In this document: in pieces, positions 1-8,289 of the stretch
How positions within the stretch are numbered: the stretch's first letter is position 1
Layout of the letters: each line of letters begins with the position of its first letter
Source: Brevibacterium oceani
Lineage (GTDB): Bacteria; Actinomycetota; Actinomycetes; Actinomycetales; Brevibacteriaceae
Direction: 5' to 3'
Length of the DNA: 64,000 nucleotides
Assembly: GCF_013623835.1 (NCBI RefSeq)
Contig: NZ_JABKDE010000001.1
Span: 620,001 to 684,000 of the forward strand
The notes under the pieces: model-generated
The model's database searches: none
Told to the model about the DNA's origin: nothing
Seen by the model: only the letters and a program-made list of their open reading frames with translations
Program-made: the position numbers and the translations under genes

Positions 1-128
1 TGACCGCCGCGCTCATCGCCCATCTCCACGGCGCCGAGGCGGCCGCGACCGCCGCGAACGAGATCGAACTCGACATCCACACCGATCCCGACTGGGATCC
101 ATTCGCCGCCCACCACGGGCTTGTTTGA
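1..128 (+). CDS. 3' end of a gene of unknown function (cut by left edge)
   Basis: An open frame enters from the left edge and ends at the TGA at 126-128. About 42 codons are visible. They are Ala-rich at first, then acidic, and end in DPFAAHHGLV. I recognise no family. The gene lies about 110 bp upstream of the antitoxin-like gene on the same strand, but no toxin signature (for example a Fic HPFxxGNG motif) is present in the visible part. Confidence 0.45.
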   Translation, partial: TAALIAHLHGAEAAATAANEIELDIHTDPDWDPFAAHHGLV

Positions 129-241
129 CCATGCTGGTTGTGGTTAAGGCGGGCACGCAGTAAATGCTCTGCGGCTGATTCACCACTGCTCCCGGTAGAA
201 TGGTGGGTATCGCGCGGAATGCTAGGGAGGCCGATCGAGCG

Positions 242-430
242 ATGCAATCAACCGCGAACGATTGCCGGTCGATTCGGGCTGCCCACGTAGCTGAAAGTGC
301 TCACAGCGGCGAGATGGACGGTCTCTCGGTCAGCGCGGAGACCCAGGCGGACGCCGATCGCTATATCAATGGAGACATTGACGCCGACGAGGTTGTGGCT
401 CGTACTCGTGCGCGTTATGGACTTTCCTGA
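242..430 (+). CDS. Orphan VbhA-family antitoxin-like protein
   Basis: This 62-residue protein has the layout of VbhA-type antitoxins. An N-terminal helix leads to GLSVSAE, then a region ending DADRYINGDIDADEV...RARYGL, which matches the C-terminal half of that family. In the family the helix carries the Fic-inhibitory motif [S/T]xxxE[G/N]. Here the aligned stretch is SGEMDG (residues 22-27), so Asp replaces Glu. The ATG at 242 is chosen because AGGGAGG lies 11 nt upstream; a longer frame from 200 lacks such a site. A TAGAAT -10-like box is at 196-201. VbhA genes normally precede a fic toxin gene, but an M20 amidohydrolase follows here, so this looks like an orphan or a remnant. Confidence 0.6.
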   Translation: MQSTANDCRSIRAAHVAESAHSGEMDGLSVSAETQADADRYINGDIDADEVVARTRARYGLS

Positions 431-510
431 CCCGATGCCGGATTCCGTGACAGGTGTCCGGCCTGACAAGACCAACGCCCAGTCTCAATCCGCCTGCGCC
501 TGCTGGGTAA

Positions 511-516
511 TAGACT
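511..516 (+). promoter_or_regulatory. -10 box of a probable leaderless promoter (M20 amidohydrolase)
   Basis: TAGACT ends 7 nt before the ATG at 524, which places the expected transcription start at the start codon. No Shine-Dalgarno sequence precedes that ATG. No clear -35 box is visible. Confidence 0.4.
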
Positions 517-523
517 CAGCACC

Positions 524-1828
524 ATGAGCTCACTTCCCAACGATGCCGACAACACTCCCACCGCGAACGACGCCAACGCCGCTGCGGCTACCCCCACACC
601 CACCATCCACCTGCCCACCGCCGAGGATGCCGCGGACATCGCGCCCGGCTTGGTCACTCTTCGCCGCGCACTCCACGAGAACGTCGAGGTCGGCCTCGAC
701 CTGCCGACCACGCAGAAACTCGTCCTCGACGCCATCGAAGGCCTCGACGTGGAAGTCAGCACGGGCGAGAACCTGTCCTCGATCACCGTCGTCCTCCGCG
801 GCGGCGCCCGCACGGAAGACTCGACCGGTGTGGTGCCCGCCGTCCTCCTGCGTGGGGACATGGACGGACTGCCCGTGAACGAGGCGACCGGATTCGACTT
901 CGCGGCCACCTCGGGGAGGATGCACGCCTGCGGCCACGACCTCCACACCGCCGGCCTCGTCGGTGCACTCAAACTCCTCCACCGCGACCGTGACTCCCTG
1001 CCCGGCGACGTCGTGTTCATGTTCCAACCCGGCGAAGAAGGCTACGACGGGGCAGGGAAGATGATCGACGAAGGCGTCCTCGACGCCGCCGGACCCCGGG
1101 TCAAGGCCGCCTTCGGCATCCACGTCTCCGCCGACGCCGACCTCGGAGTCGCCAGCTCCCGTCCCGGGTCCTATATGGCGGCGTTCTCGAAGATGACGAT
1201 CACCGTCCACGGCAAAGGCACGCACGCCTCCCGCCCCGCCACCGGCAAAGACCCCATCCAGGTCGGCGCCATGCTCGTCGGCCAGCTGCAGGAATACGTC
1301 ACCCGCCGCTTCGACATCTTCGACCCGCTCGTCGTCACCGTCGGCCAGTTCAACGGCGGCACCGCCCCGAACGTCATCCCCGACAGTGCCCGCCTCGTCG
1401 TCAGCGTCCGCACGTTCTCCGAAGCCGTGACCTCCCGCGCCGAGGTGGAGCTGCCGAACCTCGTCCGTGACCTCGTCGCCGCCCACGGTCTCACCGCCGA
1501 GGTGGACTACGAGCAGATCCTTCCCCCGACGATCAACAACGACGCCGAAGCCGAATTCTTCCTGGCCACGTTCACCGACCTCTTCGGTGAGGAGAGGACC
1601 GTGCGCAAGGCCAACCCGCTGCCCGGCTCCGAAGACTTCTCCCGCGTCCTCGACGCCGTCCCCGGCGCCTACGGACACTTCGGCGTGGCGCTGCCGAACC
1701 TCCCTGTCGACGAACGCGAAGCCAACCATTCGCCACGCGCTCGCCACAGCGACGACGGTCTGGCCGACCAGGCACTGTTCCTCGCCCATCTTGCCGGACG
1801 CCGGCTCGCCCAGCTGGCCGAGGACTGA
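524..1828 (+). CDS. M20 family amidohydrolase (N-acyl-amino-acid hydrolase type)
   Basis: This is a 434-residue zinc-dependent amidohydrolase of the M20 peptidase family (hippurate or N-acyl-L-amino acid hydrolase group), probably cytoplasmic. RGDMDGLPV is followed by the HACGHD metal site at residues 134-139, then QPGEEG with the general-base glutamates at 171-172. The dimerisation domain contains GKGTHASRP and PNVIPD, and the C-terminal metal site includes GSEDFS. The first 40 or so residues are Asp/Asn/Ala/Thr-rich and probably disordered. Substrate cannot be read from sequence. The gene stands alone, with the NAD(P)HX repair gene 85 bp downstream on the same strand. Confidence 0.88.
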   Translation: MSSLPNDADNTPTANDANAAAATPTPTIHLPTAEDAADIAPGLVTLRRALHENVEVGLDLPTTQKLVLDAIEGLDVEVSTGENLSSITVVLRGGARTEDSTGVVPAVLLRGDMDGLPVNEATGFDFAATSGRMHACGHDLHTAGLVGALKLLHRDRDSLPGDVVFMFQPGEEGYDGAGKMIDEGVLDAAGPRVKAAFGIHVSADADLGVASSRPGSYMAAFSKMTITVHGKGTHASRPATGKDPIQVGAMLVGQLQEYVTRRFDIFDPLVVTVGQFNGGTAPNVIPDSARLVVSVRTFSEAVTSRAEVELPNLVRDLVAAHGLTAEVDYEQILPPTINNDAEAEFFLATFTDLFGEERTVRKANPLPGSEDFSRVLDAVPGAYGHFGVALPNLPVDEREANHSPRARHSDDGLADQALFLAHLAGRRLAQLAED

Positions 1829-1913
1829 GAGCACCGGCCCCTCACCACGGTCGGCTCTGGCCCCGGAGGGGGGAAACGGCATACGGTGCAGGGATGGACG
1901 TGAAGGAGCAGCG

Positions 1914-3539
1914 ATGAGTGTGTTTGCCTATCCCAGTCAGGTCATCCGCGACGCCGAGGAGCCCCTCCTCGACGCCGGTGTCCCGCTCATGGCCCGTGCC
2001 GCCCGTGCCCTGGCCAACATCTGTCTTGAGACACTCAAAGCCGACCACGGCCGAGTGACCGGGATCCGCGTGAGCGTGTTGGCCGGACCCGGCAACAACG
2101 CCGGTGACGCCCTCTTCGCAGCGGCCACGCTCGCCCGGCGCGGTGCGGCCGTCACGGTCATCACCCTCTTCGACCGCACCCACGCCGAGGGACTCGCCGC
2201 GGCCCGCAGTGCCGGAGCCCAGGTCATCGCGTTCACGCCGACTGAGGATGGCGCCTCCTCCACCGCCACCGAGGCGGCCGACCGTCCCGAGTCCCGCACC
2301 GGCGCTGCCTCCACCGGCACCTCCCGCACCGACGTCCTGCGTGAACTGACCCGGGCCGACCTCGTCCTCGATGGGATACTCGGCACCGGGGGCAGGCGCG
2401 GACTGCCCGACCATATCGCCGCACTCATCGCCGACTGGGCCCCGCACCGAATCGGTCGCCTCATCGCCGTCGACGTCCCCTCCGACCTCGATCCCGGCCC
2501 CGAGGATGCAGGCTCGGACGGTGCACACTCTGTCGGCACCGACCAGCGGCTCCACGCCGATCGGACCGTGACCTTCGGCGGTCTCAAATCCGAACTCGTC
2601 GACCCCCGCATCGCCGAGTTCACCGGCTCCATCGACGTCATCGACATCGGGCTCGACCTCGACCCGGAGCTCGCCGACGCCGAACTCCTCGACTCAGCCG
2701 ACCTCGCCGCTGACTTCCCCCGCCCCGATCCGACCGGGCACAAATACTCCCGCGGCATCACCGGGGTCCTCGCCGGTTCCGAAGACTATCCGGGGGCCGG
2801 CGTGCTCACGACCACCTCTGCGGTGAATTCCGGAGCCGGGATGGTCCGCTATCTCGGATCCCCGCTCGTCGCCGAGTTCGTCATCGGCCTCCACCCCGAA
2901 GTGGTCAGCGCCTCCGGTCGGGTCGACGCGGTCGTGCTGGGGCCTGGCGACCCCGAATCCGACTACGTCCAAGCCGTCGTCGACGGACTGAGCGACACGA
3001 ACACCCCGGTCGTCATCGACGCCGGGGGACTGGACATGGTCGGCCGCGCCGAGGCGATGGCCGGCACCTGGCTGGCGCACCGCCCTCTCATCATCACCCC
3101 GCACGCCGGTGAGCTGGCACGGTTGCTCAGCCGCCTCCTCGGCGAGATCATCACCGCAGGCAGGATCGGTCAGGACCCGGTCGGGTGGGCCAGGCAGGCA
3201 GCGGAGCTGACCGGGACGATCGTCCTGCTCAAGGGCCACCACACGGTCATCGCCGCGCCCGACGGCTTCGTCGTCCTCCCCGAACCGGGCCCGGCGAGCC
3301 TTGCCACGGCCGGGGCTGGGGACGTGCTCGCCGGGGTCCTCGGGACGCTGTGCGCGATCGCCTCGGCGCGCGCTCGCTACGGCGGTGACGAAGCAGCGCT
3401 GCCGCCGCGGCAGTGGGCTCGCCTGGCCGGACTCGCGGTGCTGCTGCACAACGAGGCCGGCCGACGGGCGATCACCGCGGCCGGTTTCGCCGATGCCATC
3501 GCCGAGGTGGTCGACGAGCTCATCCGCGCCACCGACTGA
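1914..3539 (+). CDS. nnr: Bifunctional NAD(P)H-hydrate epimerase / ADP-dependent dehydratase
   Basis: This 541-residue fusion repairs hydrated NAD(P)H. The N-terminal epimerase (YjeF_N) domain carries the GPGNNAGD motif at 58-65 and VDVPSDLDP. The C-terminal carbohydrate-kinase-like dehydratase has GHKYSRG, PHAGELARL and the catalytic GAGD loop at 467-470. The ATG at 1914 is preceded by AAGGAG 6 nt upstream; the frame is open further upstream, but that stretch overlaps the M20 gene. An Ala/Ser/Thr-rich low-complexity insert separates strands of the epimerase domain at roughly residues 109-141. The end lies only 15 bp from the convergent L,D-transpeptidase-like gene. Confidence 0.92.
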   Translation: MSVFAYPSQVIRDAEEPLLDAGVPLMARAARALANICLETLKADHGRVTGIRVSVLAGPGNNAGDALFAAATLARRGAAVTVITLFDRTHAEGLAAARSAGAQVIAFTPTEDGASSTATEAADRPESRTGAASTGTSRTDVLRELTRADLVLDGILGTGGRRGLPDHIAALIADWAPHRIGRLIAVDVPSDLDPGPEDAGSDGAHSVGTDQRLHADRTVTFGGLKSELVDPRIAEFTGSIDVIDIGLDLDPELADAELLDSADLAADFPRPDPTGHKYSRGITGVLAGSEDYPGAGVLTTTSAVNSGAGMVRYLGSPLVAEFVIGLHPEVVSASGRVDAVVLGPGDPESDYVQAVVDGLSDTNTPVVIDAGGLDMVGRAEAMAGTWLAHRPLIITPHAGELARLLSRLLGEIITAGRIGQDPVGWARQAAELTGTIVLLKGHHTVIAAPDGFVVLPEPGPASLATAGAGDVLAGVLGTLCAIASARARYGGDEAALPPRQWARLAGLAVLLHNEAGRRAITAAGFADAIAEVVDELIRATD

Positions 3540-3554
3540 ACCGAGCACCTCCAC

Positions 3555-4253
3555 TCAGTGAATGACGATCTGCGTCTTCGTCGACCCCTCCCACTTCATC
3601 GCCTTGACGAGGCTCGCCTCGTACATCGACACGCATCCGGCGGTCTTCATCGACGCGGTGTTTGCATGGAGGAAGATCGCCGATCCCTTGCCCGGGGTAC
3701 GGGCCTCGTTGTACCCGATGACCTGGGCGTACTTGTACGGCTTCGGCTGGTAGAGCGATTCGCCCTTGTAGCCCTTCGACTTCAGCTGCATCGTGTTGTA
3801 CCCCTGTGCCTTGGTGGCCGTGCCATCGACCCAGACGTGATCGCGAGTGACCTTCGTCCACGTCTTCTTCAGGCCCGGGTTCGCCGAGGTGCCGAAGCCG
3901 TCGCGCATCCAGAACACGCCCTTCGGGGTCTTCCCGTCACCCTCGCGCTTGCTCGCCGTCGTCCCGTTGTAGCCCAGCCGCGCCTTGTACGGACCGCTGT
4001 CGCGGACGTAGCGTGACCCGGACTTCGAGCACAGGTAGATGTCGGCGGTGATCGTCGTACGCTGTTTGACCTCGATGGCCTTGCCGGCCGTGACCTTCGA
4101 GTTCGATTCGATGCCGGTGCAGTACTTCGACGCCGCCGAGGCTGCCCCGGCACCCGAGGCAAGGGTGAGGACCGCGGCGAACAGCGCGGTCACGAGCACC
4201 ATGGCCAGGGTGCGGGCGGATGAGAGGGTGCGGGCGGATGTGGTGGTGTGCAT
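3555..4253 (-). CDS. Secreted L,D-transpeptidase (YkuD-like) family protein
   Basis: This 232-residue protein has a signal peptide (hydrophobic stretch about 18-40, ending ASAAS) and a C-terminal YkuD-like domain. The region IFLHANTA followed by TAGCVSM supplies the His and Cys of the family's HX14-17[S/T]HGChN signature, although the Ser/Thr-His is TA here. In this family the Cys forms 3-3 peptidoglycan cross-links outside the membrane; some relatives are only murein-binding. AAAGGAG precedes the ATG. It is divergent from alr, another wall-precursor gene, with 118 bp between them. Confidence 0.8.
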   Translation of the reverse strand: MHTTTSARTLSSARTLAMVLVTALFAAVLTLASGAGAASAASKYCTGIESNSKVTAGKAIEVKQRTTITADIYLCSKSGSRYVRDSGPYKARLGYNGTTASKREGDGKTPKGVFWMRDGFGTSANPGLKKTWTKVTRDHVWVDGTATKAQGYNTMQLKSKGYKGESLYQPKPYKYAQVIGYNEARTPGKGSAIFLHANTASMKTAGCVSMYEASLVKAMKWEGSTKTQIVIH

Positions 4254-4359
4254 GACTTCTCCTTTGTCATCGGTTGGGTCCGCGCACCTCGGCAGGGTCG
4301 CCGAGACGTGCGGGGGTTCATCCTAACCACCGGTGAGGTCGGCAACATGGTGTCGGCGG

Positions 4360-4365
4360 TAGTCT
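4360..4365 (+). promoter_or_regulatory. -10 box of a probable leaderless promoter (alr)
   Basis: TAGTCT is followed by exactly 6 nt and then the GTG start at 4372. No Shine-Dalgarno sequence is present. The arrangement matches other leaderless-type starts in this window. Confidence 0.45.
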
Positions 4366-4371
4366 TGTTCA

Positions 4372-5685
4372 GTGACATCTTTCGACATTCCCGAGGCTCT
4401 CGTGCGAGCAGAGATCGACGAGGCGGCCCTGCGCGACAATGCCTCCGTCCTCGCCGAGCGGCTCGCCCCCGCCCGCCTCAAATGGGTCGTCAAGGCCAAT
4501 GCTTACGGCCACGGCGTCGACATCGTCGCCCCGGCACTGTTCGCAGCCGGATGGCGCGAGTTCTGCGTGGCCACCATCACCGAAGCACTGCAGCTGCGCG
4601 AGTTGCTCGGTCCCGAGGCGCAGATCCTCGCCTGGCTCTACGGACCCACCACCGACCTCGATGCGGCGCTGCAGGCCGAAATCGCCCTCGGCGTCTCCAC
4701 CGTCGGCAGCCTCGACCGCCTCGCCGAGGCGGCCCTGCGCACCGGTACCACCGCTCGACTGCATCTGAAGATCGACACCGGTCTCGGCCGCAACGGGCTG
4801 GCCCCGGACGACCTCGTCCGCGCCTTCGACTGGCTGCGCCGCCATGACGAGGAGCGTCGTCAGAGCGCAGATGCCGACTACGCTCGACCCGGCGATCCGA
4901 GCCACGCGGCTGCCGCACCCGGCATCTGCATCGTCGGCATCATGAGTCACTTCGCCGTCGCCGACGAACCCGAACGCCCCGAGACCGCCGCCCAGAGCGC
5001 GGTCTTCTCCTCCGCCCACGGGCAGCTGCGGGCCGTGCTCGACGCCGCGGACGGCCGCCTCGGCGAATCGGAGGAACTCGATGTGCACATCGCGAACTCA
5101 CCGGGCGCGCTCACCCTCGGCCCATGCCCGGGCACCTCGGCCAGGGTCGGGCTGGCGCTCTACGGTCTCTCCCCGCTCGCAGACGGGGACGCTGCGGCCC
5201 TCGGGCTGCGCCCGGCGCTGCGGCTGCTCTCGACGGTCATCAACCTCAAGGACATTCCCGCGGGTCACGGCGCTTCCTACGGGCTGACGTTCACGGCCGC
5301 GACCGACACCCGCTTCGCGCTCGTGCCCGGCGGGTACGGAGACGGGCTTCCCCGTGCGGCATCCAACCGCGCCGAGGTGGCCATCCGCGGGCGCCGATAC
5401 CCCGTCGTCGGGCGCATCGCCATGGACCAGATGATCATCGACCTCGGAACCGGGAACGACGAGGTGGCCATCGGCGACGAGGTCGTCATCTTCGGCCCCG
5501 GCGGACCCAGCGCCGCCGAGTGGGGGACCTGGGCGGACACGATCAACTACGAGATCGTCACCCAGCTCAGCGCCCGCGTGCAGCGGTTCGCCCGCGGGGA
5601 CAGTGCAGAATCGGCTGGTGCGGAGTCGGCCGGCGCAGAATCGGCCGGCCGGCAGCCGGCCTCGACGGACGGTGTCGAGCGATGA
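4372..5685 (+). CDS. alr: Alanine racemase
   Basis: This PLP enzyme makes D-alanine for peptidoglycan. VKANAYGHG contains the PLP lysine (Lys41), and the second catalytic base is the Tyr of HGASYGLTF (Tyr303). At 437 residues it is longer than the usual 360-390. The extra length is a charged insert near residues 160-185 (RHDEERRQSADADY) and a C-terminal tail of three AESAG-like repeats. The start is a GTG with no ribosome-binding site but with a TANNNT box 6 nt upstream. Its stop overlaps the tsaE start (ATGA), so alr leads the tsaE-tsaB-rimI operon. Confidence 0.95.
   Translation: MTSFDIPEALVRAEIDEAALRDNASVLAERLAPARLKWVVKANAYGHGVDIVAPALFAAGWREFCVATITEALQLRELLGPEAQILAWLYGPTTDLDAALQAEIALGVSTVGSLDRLAEAALRTGTTARLHLKIDTGLGRNGLAPDDLVRAFDWLRRHDEERRQSADADYARPGDPSHAAAAPGICIVGIMSHFAVADEPERPETAAQSAVFSSAHGQLRAVLDAADGRLGESEELDVHIANSPGALTLGPCPGTSARVGLALYGLSPLADGDAAALGLRPALRLLSTVINLKDIPAGHGASYGLTFTAATDTRFALVPGGYGDGLPRAASNRAEVAIRGRRYPVVGRIAMDQMIIDLGTGNDEVAIGDEVVIFGPGGPSAAEWGTWADTINYEIVTQLSARVQRFARGDSAESAGAESAGAESAGRQPASTDGVER
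5605..5649 (+). repeat. 15-bp coding minisatellite in the alr tail (3 copies)
   Basis: Three 15-bp units (first GCAGAATCGGCTGGT) run in tandem with small differences and encode AESAG three times at the alanine racemase C-terminus. The unit length is a multiple of three, so copy-number change would keep frame. Confidence 0.75.
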
Positions 5686-6236
5686 GGGCGCGCCTCGGAT
5701 CGCTTGCGGACATGCGCACTTTCGCCGAGGAGCTCGCCGGGCACCTGCGCGCCGGTGACCTGCTCATCCTCACGGGCAACCTCGGTGCCGGGAAGACGAC
5801 CTTCACCCAGTCGTTGGGGCGGGCGCTCGACGTCTCGGGGCGGATCACCTCGCCGACGTTCATCATCGCCCGCGAACACCCCTCGCGTTCCGGTGGACCG
5901 GCCCTCGTCCACGTCGACGCCTACCGGCTGGCCGACGGGGAGGAGCTCGAAGACCTCGACCTCGACTCCGAACTCGATGAGTCGATCACCGTCGTCGAAT
6001 GGGGTGCCGGACTCGCCGAGCAGCTGAGCACCGACTACCTCGAGATCACCATCACCCCGGTCTGGGCCGCAGACGACGTGGCCGACACCGGCACCGCCGC
6101 TGACGACGAGATCGAGGACGAACGGCGCACCGTCGACCTCACCGGCCACGGCGACTCATGGTCGGGAAGAATGGTCCGCGTGCACGCCGGGATCTCAGCG
6201 CTTGAGGGCATCACAACCGAGGGAGACGCTTCATGA
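5682..6236 (+). CDS. tsaE: tRNA threonylcarbamoyladenosine biosynthesis ATPase TsaE
   Basis: This 184-residue P-loop ATPase works with TsaB and TsaD to make t6A37 in ANN-decoding tRNAs. GNLGAGKTT is at 32-40, SPTFIIAREH follows, and HVDAYRL plus VVEWG are the usual later family motifs. The C-terminal part has an acidic extension. The ATG at 5682 overlaps the alr stop and its own stop overlaps the tsaB start, which indicates translational coupling. Confidence 0.95.
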   Translation: MRARLGSLADMRTFAEELAGHLRAGDLLILTGNLGAGKTTFTQSLGRALDVSGRITSPTFIIAREHPSRSGGPALVHVDAYRLADGEELEDLDLDSELDESITVVEWGAGLAEQLSTDYLEITITPVWAADDVADTGTAADDEIEDERRTVDLTGHGDSWSGRMVRVHAGISALEGITTEGDAS

Positions 6237-6994
6237 TCATTCTCAGCATCGACACCTCGCAGTCGGCCTCCGTGGCACTCGTCGACACCGACACTGACAC
6301 GGTCATCGCCGCCGAACAGGCCGATGACCAGCGTCGACACGTCGAGTTCATCGGGCCTGCGCTCGCCCGTGTGCTCAAGGCGGACGCGTCGCCCGAACTC
6401 GTCGTCGTCGGCATCGGACCGGGTCCGTTCACAGGGCTGCGGGTCGGCATCGCGGCCGGCATCGCCGTCGGCCAAGCCCGCGGCATCCCCGTCAGGGGAC
6501 TGATGTCGCAGGCGGCGATCGCCGAAGAACTCGTGCGCAGCACCTCTGACGGGGCGACAGGCACTGACAGTGCGACCGGCACCGAGCGCCCCGTGCTCAT
6601 CGCCTCCGACGCCCGCCGCAAAGAGGTCTATTTCAGCGTCTATGATTCGGTCGACGCGTCCCTGAGTGCGGGACCGTTCGTCGCCAGGCCCGCCGAGGTC
6701 GCCGCCGTCCTCGCCGAGCACAACTATGTGTTCGACCCCGCCGGTGCCGCACACGAGCCGACGGATGCTGCTGTCGATCGGATCGGTCAGCGGCTCGGTC
6801 GCGGCTTCCTTCTCTACCCCGAGACCCTCGGCGCTCCGTCGCTCGAGGACCTCACTGATCCGCGTGCCGAATTCCTCGCGTTCGCGGCTGCGCGGGAGCT
6901 CTCCGCCGGTCGGGAGTTGAGCGAGCCGATCCCCGAATACCTGCGTGATCCCGATGCGAAACCGACCCCGGTGCGTGAGAGCTCCCTGAGATGA
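6233..6994 (+). CDS. tsaB: tRNA threonylcarbamoyladenosine biosynthesis protein TsaB
   Basis: This 253-residue ASKHA-fold protein is the dimerisation partner of TsaD in t6A synthesis. Recognisable stretches are ILSIDTSQSASVAL at the N-terminus and GIGPGPFTGLRVG, the family hallmark. A Thr/Gly-rich low-complexity insert (SDGATGTDSATGT) lies near residues 104-116. The start overlaps the tsaE stop and the stop overlaps the rimI start. tsaD, often nearby in related bacteria, lies 12.7 kb away beyond the haem island. Confidence 0.93.
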   Translation: MIILSIDTSQSASVALVDTDTDTVIAAEQADDQRRHVEFIGPALARVLKADASPELVVVGIGPGPFTGLRVGIAAGIAVGQARGIPVRGLMSQAAIAEELVRSTSDGATGTDSATGTERPVLIASDARRKEVYFSVYDSVDASLSAGPFVARPAEVAAVLAEHNYVFDPAGAAHEPTDAAVDRIGQRLGRGFLLYPETLGAPSLEDLTDPRAEFLAFAAARELSAGRELSEPIPEYLRDPDAKPTPVRESSLR

Positions 6995-7512
6995 CCGCAG
7001 CGACGACCATCGCCGAGCTGCCCTGGTGGGACCTCGCCGAGGTTGCCGATCAGGATGCGGCCGTCTTCGGCCCCACCGCGTGGACACCCGGGTACTACTG
7101 GTCGGTCAAGGCACAGCACGGCACGATCATGCTCGCGGCCAGGACCGCCTCGGTGGGGGAATCGGATCCGGACGACACTGTCGACGGTTCGACCGCGACG
7201 GAGGGCACCGCCGCCTCGGTGGGGGAGCTGGCCGGGTGGATCGTCATGTCCTTATCCGGTGCTGAAGCCGATGTCATGACCATCGCCACCACCGAGGCTG
7301 CCCGCGGGCGGGGCATCGGGCGGGCCCTGCTCGACGCGGGGATCGGCTGGGCGAAGGACCGCGGGGCGGAGGTCGTCCATCTCGAGGTCGACGAACGCAA
7401 CACCTCGGCGCTGGGTCTCTACGCCTCCCGCGGATTCGTTGAATGGGGACGGCGCCCGGATTACTATCCGGGCGCCGCGGCCGTTCTCATGCGTCTGCGG
7501 ATCGGCGACTAG
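6991..7512 (+). CDS. rimI: GNAT N-acetyltransferase RimI type
   Basis: This 173-residue GNAT protein carries the acetyl-CoA binding motif RGRGIGRALLDAG and the RimI-type YASRGFVEWGRRPDYY end. RimI acetylates ribosomal protein S18 in E. coli and is usually encoded with the tsa genes, as here. An acidic insert (SVGESDPDDTVDG and following) interrupts the usual strand 2-3 region. Its TAG stop at 7510-7512 shares the palindromic CTAG with the stop of the convergent haem oxygenase gene. Confidence 0.9.
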   Translation: MTAATTIAELPWWDLAEVADQDAAVFGPTAWTPGYYWSVKAQHGTIMLAARTASVGESDPDDTVDGSTATEGTAASVGELAGWIVMSLSGAEADVMTIATTEAARGRGIGRALLDAGIGWAKDRGAEVVHLEVDERNTSALGLYASRGFVEWGRRPDYYPGAAAVLMRLRIGD

Positions 7513-8147
7513 GCGACCGGGACCGCCCGCAGTTCCGTCGCCTCGGTGAGGTCGACGAGGAGGGCGCCGTTGAGGCGGAAGGCCTCCATCGTCTCGTCGA
7601 TGACGATCTGCTCATCGCCGCCGGTCGCTGCCACCTCGTCGAGGAGGCGGCGGTAGGAATCCTTGTACGGCTTCGTCTTGCCCAGCGCTGTGAAGTCCCA
7701 CATCGTCAGGGTCTCGACCGGCAGACTGTAGTGCCGACCCATAAGGGCGCCGATCGCCTGACCGCCGGAGAGATCACCGAGGTAGCGCGTGTAATGGTGA
7801 GCGATGACCTGCTCGGGACGCTCCAGTCCCGCGAGGTGGTCGGCGTAGGCGGTGGCGCTGGGCATCACGGGCAGATCCTCACCGCCGAGCGCGGCCAGGT
7901 CAGCTGCGATGCGTTCGGAGCGGAAGAGGTTCACGTCGTGGAAGGGCGCGAAGACCGGGTCGTCGGCGAACGTCCGCGACTGGGACTCGAGCACGGCATA
8001 GATGACCTCGTACTGCTTGAGAAGGAGGGCATACGCCCGCGAGTCCAGTCGTCCTTCCATGAGGTCGACCATGAAGGTGGTGTGCTCGACCTCGTCGTGG
8101 ATAATGGCGGTGCTGGCCTTGAGGCGAGCTGAGAACGGTTGAGACAT
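7509..8147 (-). CDS. hmuO: Haem oxygenase (biliverdin-producing, HmuO type)
   Basis: This 212-residue enzyme opens haem to biliverdin, CO and Fe2+, releasing iron in the cytoplasm. The proximal ligand is His17 (IIHDEVEHTTFM, close to the corynebacterial HmuO pattern). The distal helix has YTRYLGDLSGGQ, with GDLSGGQ at 124-130. TGAGGAAAC precedes the ATG on the minus strand. It lies 142 bp downstream of the LPxTG HtaA gene on the same strand, which fits a pathway from surface haem binding through import to breakdown. Confidence 0.95.
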   Translation of the reverse strand: MSQPFSARLKASTAIIHDEVEHTTFMVDLMEGRLDSRAYALLLKQYEVIYAVLESQSRTFADDPVFAPFHDVNLFRSERIAADLAALGGEDLPVMPSATAYADHLAGLERPEQVIAHHYTRYLGDLSGGQAIGALMGRHYSLPVETLTMWDFTALGKTKPYKDSYRRLLDEVAATGGDEQIVIDETMEAFRLNGALLVDLTEATELRAVPVA

Positions 8148-8220
8148 GATGTTTCCTCAATGAGTGATCGTCGACCCGAACGAGGGACCGCGATGGTCGA
8201 ACTTAGGGGTGAGCCCGCCC

Positions 8221-8246
8221 CGGTTCGAAACTCTCGCTTCGAACCG
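8221..8246. repeat. Perfect 9-bp inverted repeat between htaA and hmuO
   Basis: CGGTTCGAA (8221-8229) and TTCGAACCG (8238-8246) flank an 8-nt spacer. The hairpin sits in the 142-bp gap between the htaA stop and the hmuO start. No U-run follows on the minus strand, so it could be an operator for a haem- or iron-responsive regulator, an attenuator, or a weak terminator. Confidence 0.5.
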
Positions 8247-8289
8247 AGGCGGACTCGCTGTCTCACTACATTACTTGTTTGAGACCAGT

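Noticed and set aside
530-1882. Long minus-strand reading frame of 450 codons opposite the M20 gene
   Set aside because: High-GC codon bias leaves long open antisense frames. It matches no family and lies wholly across a gene with clear catalytic motifs. The same applies to other long shadow frames in the window.
8200-8220. DtxR iron box directly before hmuO
   Set aside because: TTAGGGGTGAGCC resembles half of the consensus, but the second half is missing and the spacing is off by two bases.
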